From Anthopleura xanthogrammica (lineage: Eukaryota > Cnidaria > Anthozoa > Actiniaria > Actiniidae): DNA of 64,000 nucleotides. Position 1 is the first letter of the stretch. Each line of letters begins with the position of its first letter. The translations under genes and the position numbers were made by a program. The notes under the pieces were generated by a model. That model saw only the letters and a program-made list of their open reading frames with translations, was not told the DNA's origin and made no database searches. Location of the stretch: positions 4,572,617-4,636,616 of the forward strand of contig OZ025217.1 in the NCBI GenBank assembly GCA_964019055.1, given 5' to 3'. Below, one piece after another: positions 50,901 through 60,400 of the stretch.

Positions 50901-52457
50901 CATCTCCGTGCCTTATGATAATTATTTGAAAATCTATTTAAACTGAAATCCCATGATAAAATGTTTTAGGCTGCGCGCGGAGCTAAAGATAGATTTTCAA
51001 ATAATTATCATAGTGCACGGAGATGTGCTCTCTTACTTCATACTCTCTTGTGACAGCTTATGTAGTTCTTTATAAAATACTCAAATAAAAAAATTGGGGT
51101 CACAGGTGTTGCTTTCGAGACATAGCCCATCGAAAACGTTTTCGCAACGAGATCTTGAAAAACATACGTCACGTGCGTGCGCTGTCACGCCATATAAGCA
51201 GAACAGCTGCGCACAAACAATGCCCGCGAACGTCCTTAATATGAATTAATATAAAAAATTTGAATTTTTTTATTATTAATACATAAATACATTGAATCTG
51301 TCATGAAACTGCTTTTGCCTTCTATAATAAACATTTGCTTACGAAGAGCCTGAAACACAGAAACTCCTTATTCGATTCAATGCAAGCAATGTCATTTAGG
51401 CCAAGTTGAAACGTCGATCTTCTCCTTAGCCGAACCAAATTGCATCTAACCTGCATCTAACCTCCCCAATCCTCCCCGTCCCAAAAAGAACCAATCCTCC
51501 TCGTCCCAAAAAAGAACCAACGAGGAACGCCTGCAACGTAGGCTAATCATAAATTGCATCAGACAAGACCGCCCTGATATCCATTGTTTTTAAATTAATG
51601 CATTCTGCTCATGAGAAGATCGACGTTTGAACAGGGCCTAAAACACTATTAAAAAACAAGCTTGTGCTGATACTTATTTTATTTACATTTTGTTTTTCTA
51701 GGTGCCAATGTTCTTGCGTACTGGTCTCTCAATGGATCTGAACCGGGACTGACGTAAGTTTCATTATGCACTTTTTTTCCATTTGAATTGGCTGACGGAA
51801 TCCCACGATGAATTTCACGAGAAATTTAAACGAATATCGGTTTTTCGAGCGAAATTCTGAAATTTTTCATGGCGTTGTTGTGTCTTGATGGTAAAGAAAT
51901 TAAGATAAGAACTTGAAATTGCACGCAAAATTTAAAGCGGATTCTATTGTTTTTCATTGAATTGTACGTCATCTCTAGAGCACAAACACTAAAAGCGTGC
52001 AAAACTTATCACTATTTAGTACACCTTTTTATCTTCATTACCAGGAAAGGCGAAAGGCGAACTCATTATCGCCAAATGAATATTCAATAAAATGTTTGAT
52101 TGATTTTCACAAGCCAATGTTCGATTTCATAATTCCCGTGTTCAACATCACAATTAGAATATGCACGAACATTCAATAACATTAATTCTTGAAGTGTCAT
52201 TTATACGGTATGTGGCTCTAATTGTAAACGGTTCTAACACTTTTCCATTAATGTTTCGTTTTCATACCGTAAATATGAGATTTACGAAAAAGATTTTGCC
52301 CGATAAAATATTGATTACTTGTCAATCTCGTGTTTTTGTGATGTGTATGCATCTTATACCGCCTCCCGGTTGGCTCAGTTGGTTGAGCACCGGACTTTCG
52401 TGCGGGAGGTCGTGGTTCGAGTCCCGGCCGGACCAACACTCAGGGTCTTAAAATAAT

Positions 52458-52489
<32 letters not shown>

Positions 52490-53016
52490 TGCAAATGGTT
52501 AGACTTTCAAGTGGCTCGGATGACCACTTTAAATGGCGGTCCCGTTTCTCCACACTTCATTTGATGTTGTAAATTTTCTTGTTGTCTTGAAGTGTCCAGA
52601 TCTGGACACTTCAAGACAACAAGAAAATTTACAACATCAAATGGTCAATCATCACCTCAGCAAAAGCCTACAATAATATTTCTAAGAAATGCAATCTCTG
52701 CTTAGCAGAAAAATTGAACATTATTAAAGCAGATAAAGCCAACCTTCTCAACAAAAGATCAGAACTTATTTCAAAATGCCGCCACGAAAACAAATATTAC
52801 TTAAGCCGGATAACATAAATTATCGCACCTTGATAGAACAATAGCACTATTGTAAATACATAACAATTCTCCAATTATAGATTATAGCGCCTCAGGTATA
52901 TATAGATTACAGTATGGATTATTCTTTATTAAACACTGTCTGAAGATCGCGTAAGCGTGAAACTCCGAGTAACAGCAAAAGTGATGTCTTGTCTTTGATC
53001 TATCTACAATCTATAA

Positions 53017-53059
<43 letters not shown>

Positions 53060-56000
53060 ACGAAACCCGTGCAAACTGATCGTCCTATTAGGTATTGTTG
53101 AAACAGAAGTACAGGAAGAAGCCTATATCATTGCCGACACTATAGAGAAAAACGTTTGCGCATGCGTGCCTTTAAGCACGCTTTCAAAGAATTTGGACTG
53201 AAGAGTTTTAGTGAGAAAATGTTCGTTTTTACGGAGTATACAAAAATATTCTTCAGTATGTGCTTTTGTGAGACCAAGCTACTGTATTAATATAGACCAA
53301 AAATCTAAAATCTAAAATCTAAAATCTAAATTCTAAAATTTTAAAAACTCTACCAGCCTTACAGACGCGATCTAGGATCCAATTTCAAAACAACCAATAG
53401 ATCGAATTAGAATTTGGAAGTTGATTTTTGTGGAGGGATGAAAACCAGAGAATTCGGAGAAAAATCCTCGATGCACAGAAGAGAACCAACAAAAAACTAT
53501 ACTCACATACGACACCGAAACCACTGGGGCTCTAACCCGGGGTATAACTTCGTGTAAAGGACACAAGTAGGGCTGTCCACAAGTTGCTCGGCAACTTTTG
53601 GGCAACTTTTCCGATTTCGAGCAACTTTTCCACTTGAAAGCAACTTTTTCATTTTTGAACAACTTTTGTTTTCTTTTTAACTCCTACATGAATTCAAACC
53701 CATCAGCAGGTCGAATAAGAGCAGAACAAGAGTGTTTTTTTAACTGTGTATACTGATTTGTAATTTTTGTTTGATATTATACACTAAAGTAATGGTCCTC
53801 CTGTGGTAAATTGACTACGCATGTGCTGGTCAGCGGTTGGAAAATTTAAAATAGAAAACAAAATGGCCGACGAAACTCACGAACATTGAAATAATGATCA
53901 TAATGGGGAATGGTAATAATAACTATTAAAGCTGACCCAATTCTATGACATGAAATCATTAAATAGATTGCAAATTTGAATTTTTTTGGAGCAACTTTTG
54001 AGCAAGTTTTAGATTTTTGAGCAACTTTTGAGCAACTTTTTAATTTTTTAAGCAACTTTTTAGCAACTTTTTGGACTTTTTGGAGCAACTTGTGGACAGC
54101 CCTAGACACAAGAGAGGACACAGTGTACGTAATTCAATAGAAACCTATTGTTATCTTTGTAAGCTTCCATCAATGGTATAACTTGGAGTCTTTTGTTGTT
54201 GCTACAAGAAAAAGGAACCCGAACCCGGCTCGCACTGGTCATCGCACACAATTCCCCATCGAATAAGGTCGTGACCGCGTTTGAGCCTGTGGACGGCTAA
54301 TTTTGGCGGCTATTTAAAATAAATACTTTATACAGGCCATCTAAGTCAATATTGTCAAGTTTATTTACTGGCCAAGACTATTTAGAGAGCAGTTTTAAAA
54401 GATCCGCGAAAAAAAAAATTCTAATACCCAGTTTCCACGCAGCCATTTTTTTTTTCGCCTCGCGTCTCTTTTCGGCTGAAAATAACCGGCCATATATAAA
54501 CTTTTATTTCCCGATGTACAAATTTTTCTTGAGTGTTTATATTTAACACGAAGTCTGTGTGAACCTAAGAACTTTAGCGAGTTTACTGTAATTTTGCGTG
54601 ATCGGGAGATGGAAATTAATCAAAGTCGCCTGATAACTAGATGGTAATTAGAAAATATCCCGGATATGACCTCGGATTGTGCACGAAGGCAAAGAGCCCA
54701 TTTTTTTTTAATTTGCTTACTTTTGTTGGCACTTGCAGCCTTCACGGTGGACCCACTTTTGTCGAAGGTCGTTATCCTGGAAGTAAAGCCATCAACTTTA
54801 ACCAACCATCCAACTGCTTTGCACGAATTCCTAAAGTTGAACTTCGTAGCAGGAGTTTCACCATTGCTCTCTGGGTTAAAGTGAACAGCATCCTCGCCGA
54901 TAGGGAACAAACACTGTTTGGTGACTGGTACAGTCCATATCAGTTCTTGATAAAAGTCAACCAAGCTGGATTTGCTTACTTCGTTCGCCATTCAACGGAT
55001 CGGGATGGAAGCTGGTACAGTCATCATTTCCACAGCACGTCCAGAATCGATGTTGGCAAATGGTTTCACATTGCTGTTACGTGGGATCAATCAGGAGGCG
55101 TTACCAAACTTTACATTGACGCTAAGGAAAACAATACTCTTGCCATTGACAAAAGTAGAACGTGGCAACCTCCAACAAGAGATACTTACGAGATAGGTGA
55201 TGATGGACATTCGAAGGAACACCAGTTACTTGGTTCAGTCATGGATCTGTACATCATCGATGGTGTCTTAAATAGTGAACAAATAAATCATCTCAGAGGT
55301 GAGAACTAAGTAGTAGAGCCGAATCTTTAAATATTTAAAGTTTGGTAAAGTAGCAGGTGATCTCGGTGGTTTGCATCTCTATTTTCTATTATTCTAGGAT
55401 ACCCTGAAATCACATCAAACTACCTGAACAACACGTTCGTGTTTACAAACGAGACAGTGAAATGTCAAGCCAAAGGTTCACCCACTCCATACGTGGCCTG
55501 GGTACGATCAGGAGCAGTGCTAGTAAACAAGACATCTACAGCAGAGATCACCATCACTGAGAATAATGGCGAGTACGTGTGCGTTGCTTCCAACCAAGAA
55601 GGAGCAGAGAAAATAACCGTCAAGGCAAAGGGTAAGAAATGTAAAGATGAATTCTAGGAAAATCTTCTCTTTAATATTGTGAAGCACCATAGGGCATTTT
55701 AAAAGATTATGGGACTACACTAGAATATTAAAAACATCATCATCATGACCATTATCAACATCATCATCATTATTATTATTATTTTGATAAATCCTTCAAC
55801 AATTAGTTCATTTTTATGATCCACAGCTCCTCTTCAACTTTGCCACGACCACCTCATCATGAGTGACGTTTCAAGGTCTGTCAATCACATCTACCAGTCA
55901 TCTCAGGTCAAGAACGATAACACAGATCTTGGCAAGTGGTATCGAATCCAGAGCCTAGCTGGTAATCAGTTACCAACTACGTGTATCCCACAGAACAGGT

Positions 56001-57242
56001 GTGGTACCCAGGCCCCTGGATGGTTGAACGGAGCACATCCAAGCATCAAAGATGGAATCGTCAAGAGAACTGTCTGCTTTCACTTTAACGGCGACTGCTG
56101 TTATCACAACACCACGGTACACATCAGAAAGTGTTTTGGATATTACGTGTACAAGTTCAGCGGTGTCCCAGAGGGATTACCTGGTCGATACTGCATTAAA
56201 AATCAACAACACGACAACCAAGGTAAATAATATTATGATCAGGTATAAAATATACTGTACCGACTTTTTCTTTTTTTAAATTATTAAAATTATATCACGA
56301 CCTATGAAATGTCTGCAATTTGAGAGCTGTGGTATTCAAAGTAAGTATAGCCTTTTCTGATTGGATAGAAAACAAAAGACTTCTTATCATCCAATCAGCG
56401 CGCGCCACAGGATTCCCAAAAATGTTTATGTACTAGGAGAGAGAAAATCTAAAGTTTTTAGGAAAATGAAATCACTGTAAATGTCAGTAAGAACATTTAA
56501 AGAATCAGTTTGTGGACTTTATGCACAACAACAATGATTTATGACACGAAAAAGACATTCAAGAAACTCGAATACGAGTACAAGACCGGGAAAACTACCA
56601 ATTGCTTATGACAAAATTATCGAGAAGGAAGTTCTGCATAACAAAAGCGATAGCTCTCTACATATACAGTACTAGCTGAAGAGGACTCAAGGAACTTACA
56701 TGTAGACAAACCTATTGAATGTCTGGACCTACAGCATTTGATGGATGTCAAGATAATTGTTTCTTTCGAGATTGAACTTTTTTCAACTGATTGCATGAAC
56801 CAGTAAGCTTATATTTTTCAGTCAATTTCTTAGGTCATGATATAAATAAATAATAGGACGGCTCGTTAAATTATCAACAATTTTGAAATATCACTCGTGG
56901 TATTTATGCCAAATATCACTACAAACCATGCTATTACCTATGCTAATTTTCCCTTCAATCTTTTATTTACATCTAGACCATCCTGACACGGCCGTGTTTC
57001 AAGCCATTGAAGCAGGTTCCCGCCTCATTGGTCACGTGATTTATACAGAAACAGACGTGCAAGTTGCGTTTGCTTGCATGAGATACTGTAAGTTGTACAG
57101 GGATTGTAAGTCGTTTAACTTTCACAGAGAGAAAAAGATCTGTGAGTTGAACAACGCCACACAGCGGGAACAGCCAGATGCGTTCCAAAAGAAAACTTCG
57201 TCTGTTACTTACTACGAGAAAATTGATATAATCAGGGTCTGA
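47936..57242 (+). CDS. Secreted LamG/Ig/uromodulin-like/PAN multidomain protein
   Basis: Exons 47936-47959 (tentative), 50345-50387, 51702-51753, 54739-55298, 55398-55631, 55827-56222 and 56977-57242 join in frame to 524 residues. The first two exons give a signal peptide (hydrophobic FMIIVGFAGF). A LamG/concanavalin-like domain follows (about 25-230; LAYWSLNGS, FNQPSNCFARIP, SFTIALWVKV, WFHIAVTWDQSGG, GSVMDLYIIDGVLN). Next are an Ig-like domain (about 228-305; ETVKCQAKGSPTP...GEYVCVASN), a cysteine-rich domain of the uromodulin/GP2/OIT3 type (about 308-430; WYRI, CGTQAPGWLNGAHP, GDCCYHN, YYVYKFS), and a PAN/apple domain (about 438-524; CMRYCKLYRDCKSFNF). All internal junctions after exon 2 are phase 1 or 2 and consistent, and the domain exons are phase 1-1, as in shuffled modules. 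No membrane anchor is visible. It is probably an extracellular matrix, mucus or adhesive protein. The first exon rests on similarity to the paralog's first exons. Confidence 0.85.
48821..50012. mobile_element. ~1.2-kb terminal-inverted-repeat element (intron 1 of LamG/Ig gene)
   Basis: GTTGAGTGATTACGCACAAA at 48821 and TTTGTGCGTGATCACTCAAC ending 50012 are inverted with one mismatch. A second inverted block, GGTTACTGGAGACCTTCGCG near 48850 and GAAGGTCTCCAGTAGCC near 49891, lies inside. A palindromic GAGGCTCCAGG / CCGGAGCCTCG pair (about 49917-49980) seems inserted between the two right-hand blocks. There is no long open frame, so it is nonautonomous. Confidence 0.65.
50878..51049. mobile_element. 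MITE-like hairpin element, ~70-bp arms
   Basis: AAGAGAGTATGAAGTAAGAG, continuing through AGCACATCTCCGTGC, is mirrored by GCACGGAGATGTGCTCTCTT, then ACTTCATACTCTCTT. Inner arms ATAATTATTTGAAAATCTAT / ATAGATTTTCAAATAATTAT are exact complements. Confidence 0.85.
51396..51641. mobile_element. MITE-like element absent from the paralogous intron
   Basis: TAGGCCAAGTTGAAACGTCG, then ATCTTCT, is mirrored by AGAAGATCGACGTTTGAACA, then GGGCCTA. The flanking sequence TTCGATTCAATGCA..AATGTCATTTA occurs uninterrupted in the second LamG/Ig gene near 61519-61550, which looks like an empty site. Confidence 0.75.
52361..52557 (+). mobile_element. tRNA-derived SINE, second family
   Basis: The tRNA-like head has an A-box region GGTTGGCTCAGTTGGTTGAG and a B-box GTGGTTCGAGTCCC, followed by a non-tRNA body (GGTCTTAAAATAATTGAGGA, AAGTGCTGCCTTTGTAATTA). 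The 5' and 3' acceptor strands do not pair, so it is not a functional tRNA gene. Its right end meets the palindrome and Penelope-like fragment. Confidence 0.75.
52558..52643. repeat. 86-bp perfect palindrome with no spacer
   Basis: 43-bp arms meet at 52600/52601 (GTGTCCAGA|TCTGGACAC). The right arm is in frame with the Penelope-like coding remnant (DNKKIYNIKWS), so the left arm is an inverted copy of that coding sequence. Confidence 0.9.
52602..52818 (+). pseudogene. Penelope-like retroelement 3' coding remnant
   Basis: The plus-strand frame ending at the TAA at 52816 reads IYNIKWSIITSAKAYNN, then KKCNLCLAEKLNII and LLNKRSELISKCRHENKYYL. This pattern (WSI...A..Y....K.C.LCL.EK...I......LNKRSELIS.CRH.NK) is typical of the extreme C terminus of cnidarian Penelope-like/GIY-YIG-bearing reverse transcriptase polyproteins. 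The reverse transcriptase itself is missing; only about 70 codons survive. It lies in an intron of the LamG/Ig gene. Confidence 0.7.
52936..52975 (+). ncRNA. Hammerhead-ribozyme-like motif
   Basis: The plus strand can form a complete hammerhead layout. Stem I is CTGT (52936-52939) with ACAG (52972-52975), and the core is CTGAAGA (52940-52946). Stem II is CGC/GCG with a GTAA loop (52948-52957), followed by GAA (52959-52961). Stem III is ACT/AGT with a CCG loop (52962-52970), and the predicted cleavage site is after A52971. The T-T pair closing stem II is non-consensus, and stem III is very short, as described for Penelope-associated hammerheads. It lies about 120 bp after the Penelope-like stop codon. 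Activity is unproven. Confidence 0.6.
53021..53057. repeat. (TA)n microsatellite
   Basis: About 18 TA units between the Penelope-like remnant and unique sequence. Confidence 0.95.
53290..53567 (-). mobile_element. tRNA-SINE-related copy, minus strand, interrupted by hAT MITE
   Basis: The reverse complement contains GTTTCGGTGTCGTATGTGAG, GTTGGTTCTCTTCTGTGCAT and TCCCTCCACAAAAATCAACT, the same order as in the SINE at 33236. A (AAATCT)n-type tail sits at 53290-53340. The tRNA-like head seems degraded. The hAT MITE at 53568 interrupts it, and residual sequence may continue after 54112. Confidence 0.6.
53568..54104. mobile_element. hAT-type MITE with 8-bp target-site duplication
   Basis: Perfect terminal inverted repeats of at least 22 bp (TAGGGCTGTCCACAAGTTGC and its complement) are bounded by the direct 8-bp duplication GACACAAG (53560-53567 and 54105-54112). 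An 8-bp duplication is characteristic of hAT transposons. Many copies of GCAACTTTT in one orientation cluster inside both ends, like subterminal transposase-binding repeats. There is no transposase frame, so it is nonautonomous. The intact duplication suggests relatively recent insertion. Confidence 0.92.
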
Positions 57243-57487
57243 TTTCTTCTTCTGAGCCTTAGTTCCTCTTAATCAGCAGTCTTCCTTCCTTGGTCATGAA
57301 TGGTGGACTAGAAGGAGGAACACAGGCGAAGTAGACTTTAGACCCATTGCATTTATTCCCAATCTGGGGGATCAGAAGCAAAGAGCTCACTACTCATGAT
57401 TTTTTAAATATTTTTTCATTGTTCTGAATCCTAGCTTGGGATTTAGTGCAATGGGTCTATTAGAAGGCCGTAGACCATGACGGCGAG

Positions 57488-57627
57488 AGGTCTAATAGAT
57501 CCCTTGCAGCAAGTGGGAATGCAGCTCAATTTGGAGGGCAATACAACAGGTTCCAATTCTCAGGAGATTGAAATGTTTTTGTTTTGACCTCCAAATTGAG
57601 TTGGTCTGACGTCACGTGCAAGAGGTC
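57488..57627. mobile_element. Family-C short nonautonomous repeat
   Basis: CCCTTGCAGCAAGTGGGAAT, GCAGCTCAATTTGGAGG, CCAATTCTCAGGAGATTGAA and CCTCCAAATTGAGTTG are the full motif set. Its ends AACTCAATTTGGAGG / CCTCCAAATTGAG are inverted. Confidence 0.65.
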
Positions 57628-57880
57628 TATAGACCCTTTTCGAACATAGCGCCGATGACGTCAAACGAGGATTGACCGTCTTATTCAGATCTATTTCTTA
57701 CATGGTCCGCGATGGTCGGAGAACCTTTTTCGGCAAACCACATGGAAAAAAAACTGGAAAAAAGATGTCAGTCTACACGAACTCGGTAGAATCAAAACAA
57801 CAAGGTTTCACTCGCATCCGGGACATCCCAGGATCTATCCTCGTTTGTCGTCATCGGCGCCAAATTCGAAAAACGTCTAT
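57628..57880. mobile_element. MITE-like element, family D, second copy
   Basis: The left end TAGACCCTTTTCGAACATAG, then GATGACGTCAAACGAGGAT, and the right end ATCCTCGTTTGTCGTCATCG, then CAAATTCGAAAAACGTCTAT, match the termini at 3717-3920. Confidence 0.75.
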
Positions 57881-57995
57881 TGTTTTAATATAAACCTACT
57901 AATCGGTCAAATAAATGGATACATAAAATTTCTAAATTAGGTTGAAAAGCGAGTTAGCCGGCTATTGTAGATTATCAAAACCGTCACTTAATATT

Positions 57996-58034
57996 AGCTA
58001 CTAGTGGTCTATCACTAATAGACCACTAGTAGCT
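57996..58034. repeat. Palindrome, 17-bp arms
   Basis: AGCTACTAGTGGTCTAT and its complement are separated by a 5-bp loop. A third partial copy (GATAGACCATTAGTAGG) lies near 58063-58080, so this may be one end of a small inverted-repeat element. Confidence 0.7.
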
Positions 58035-59043
58035 CAGCCAATCAAAGCGCATGCAGGATTTGTGATAGACCATTAGTAGGTTTGGTTTAGACTAAAAGAA
58101 CTTCTTAGCTGGTCACATTAATTCCACATTCCATTAGGGCTCGTTTTCAAAGCACCAATATACAACACAGTACATATTATTAGCACAATACCTGATGATA
58201 GACAATGACCGCAGTAGTTCTGTTCCAGCCTTTCATAATGCGGTTGGCACTTTTTTGATACAGTGATTAATATTAACATACAGTGATAACAAAAAGAAGT
58301 TAATGTCAAGGAAAGCTTAGTTCATAGACTAGTCATGCTTATCAGTAATGGAATTGACACCTAGGGTTTTCCCTTAAAAAGAATCTAAATATATATGCCA
58401 TCGAAGTGATGAGATTTAAAATTAGATAAATTTTTAGAAGATTTAGATAATTTTTAGATGTCGAACCAAAAAACTTACTGGATTCAGTGTGCCGCAGCCA
58501 CATATTAAATTACTCACAAGTCAGTCACAACGAAACTATGTACACTTCCTTATATGGAGGATAAACCAGTCAAACCTGTTTAGAACAAAAGAAATGACGC
58601 ACTTCCCTAACAAACTCAAAACTCCCACACTGGGTCCAGAGGGTTTTCCTTCGCAGCCGTTAGCTTAGTGTCTATTAGAAGGGGGCCCGAGAAGGATCTG
58701 GGACCACGGCTTCGAAGGACATTAATTCCTTAATTAAGTACGCCGGTAACGCGTTAGTATTAGGTGTGTTTTGCTTGGCTTAACTTAGTATAATGTCAGT
58801 GCTTTGTTCCCAATAAATAATTCTTACGTTTCCCAGCTTTTTAATGTTTAACATTTCTTTACTTTGGCCTTTCTTTTTTTTTTTTCCCTTACTTTTTTGT
58901 GCTCCTTGTGACAAGTAGGCACCGTCGTCTTGTAGTTCCTTTAGAGTGTCGGGAAATGTCAGGTTTGAGCTTCCTTACTAGCGGGTGCCATCGAATCATT
59001 TGCAAATCGTCAAGGTAATACCGGATTCTTTATGTCAACATCT

Positions 59044-59536
59044 GAGCTCAGTTACTGTAAAGGACTGATCTTCGGATAGGAAGATAATGGTTGAGTTGTT
59101 TATTTATCAGTTTTTAATAAACTTCAAACAGGATGTCGTTCTGAACTGGAGGATACCGTCCTACATTCCCATTTAATTCATATTACGAAAAAAAATTGTT
59201 TTCATCATCGCTCTTTCATCACATACTTTGTTATGTTATCTTGTTGGACGTCAGACAAGAGGCACAATAATGAATCTTGGATTGCAGGTATTTATACTTA
59301 TTACTTCTTTCTCAAACTACGTACATACATTTAGAAGTTATGTTCTGCAAGGGGGAAAACGGAAACCCAGAGAAACCCCCACGACAAACAGGAGAGAACC
59401 ATCTAGTAACTTTACTAACATATGAAACCGAGTTTGGGAATCAATCCTGGGAAGCTTTGGTGAGAAGCAAGAGATCTAAGGCTTAGATTTCTTTGACTTG
59501 CCGTTTACTGTAAAGTTTCATGCAGTTTATTTCTTT

Positions 59537-59624
<88 letters not shown>

Positions 59625-60400
59625 ACTTCTTTTTTTCTCCTATTAAAATATATATATTTTTAAAGAATTTACATTCCATTAATTTTTCTGGAATTAAAAA
59701 ATATTATTGTTTGATATTCTAATTTTCTTCTTTTGCTGAACAGAAGGTTTGTTACAAATCTCTGCTGGGTATAGGAAAAAATATAATTAACACTAGTTCC
59801 AAAAATGTAGCAAAAACTCATTTTAACAAAAATAACCGCAATAATCTGTTAGTATTGACCTCAGTTACTGTAAAGGACTGATCTTCGGATAGGAAAATAT
59901 TAGTTGAGTTGTTTATTTATTCAGTTTTGAATAAATTTCAAACAGGAAGTCGTTCTGAACTGCAGGATACCGTCCTACATTCCCATTTAACTAATTCATA
60001 ATACGAAAAAAAATTGTTTTCATCATCGGTCTTTCATCACTTGCTTTGTTATGTTATCTTGTTGGACGCCGAACAAGAGGCACAAAAATGAAGTGCCTCC
60101 ACTAATCATTGTACTCTACTTGAAAACAAATTAAAATTTCATTACTGAGTTTTTCATCACATACTTTGTTATGCATGTTTGTTTTTTTTTGGACGCCGAA
60201 CAAGAGGCACAAAAATGAATCTTGGATTGCAGGTATTTACACTCTTTACTTCTTTCTCAAAACTACGTACCGAAATTTAGAAGTTAAGATCTGCGAAGAG
60301 GGAAAAACTGGAAAACCCATGCAGAGATCTAACATATAAAACCGAGTTTGGGAATCAATCCCGGGTCGGTTTGGTGAGAAGCGAGAGATCCAAGGGTTAG
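59044..60400. repeat. Duplicated promoter/first-exon segment of second LamG/Ig gene
   Basis: Sequence from CTCAGTTACTGTAAAGGACT (59047) through ATGAATCTTGGATTGCAG and TTCTTTCTCAAA to GAAGCAAGAGATC recurs from about 59860 to 60400. In the second copy an additional partial unit (TTTGTTATG...GGACGCCGAACAAGAGGCAC, then AAAAATGAAGTGCC at about 60043-60095) precedes the full one at about 60150. A more diverged relative lies at about 47950-48240, in front of the first gene. Confidence 0.8.
59536..59625. repeat. (TTTC)n microsatellite
   Basis: About 22 nearly perfect TTTC units between the duplicated first-exon segments. Confidence 0.95.

Larger units (their letters stand above)
57243..59269. other. 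Spacer between tandem LamG/Ig genes
   Basis: It contains a family-C repeat (about 57488-57630), a second family-D MITE (57628-57880), a palindrome (57996-58034) and, from about 59044, the first copy of a duplicated promoter/first-exon region. No additional gene is recognised. Confidence 0.55.

Noticed and set aside
52361..52437. Possible functional tRNA gene
   Set aside because: A- and B-boxes are present, but the acceptor strands do not pair and a SINE body follows. Best explained as a tRNA-derived SINE.
53560..54120. CRISPR-like short regular repeats (GCAACTTTT series)
   Set aside because: They are irregularly spaced, inside a hAT MITE in a eukaryotic intron. Better explained as subterminal transposon repeats.
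54620..54991. Minus-strand frames opposite the LamG exons (also 62104-62382)
   Set aside because: Antisense shadows of conserved LamG coding sequence, present in both paralogs only because the paralogs are similar.
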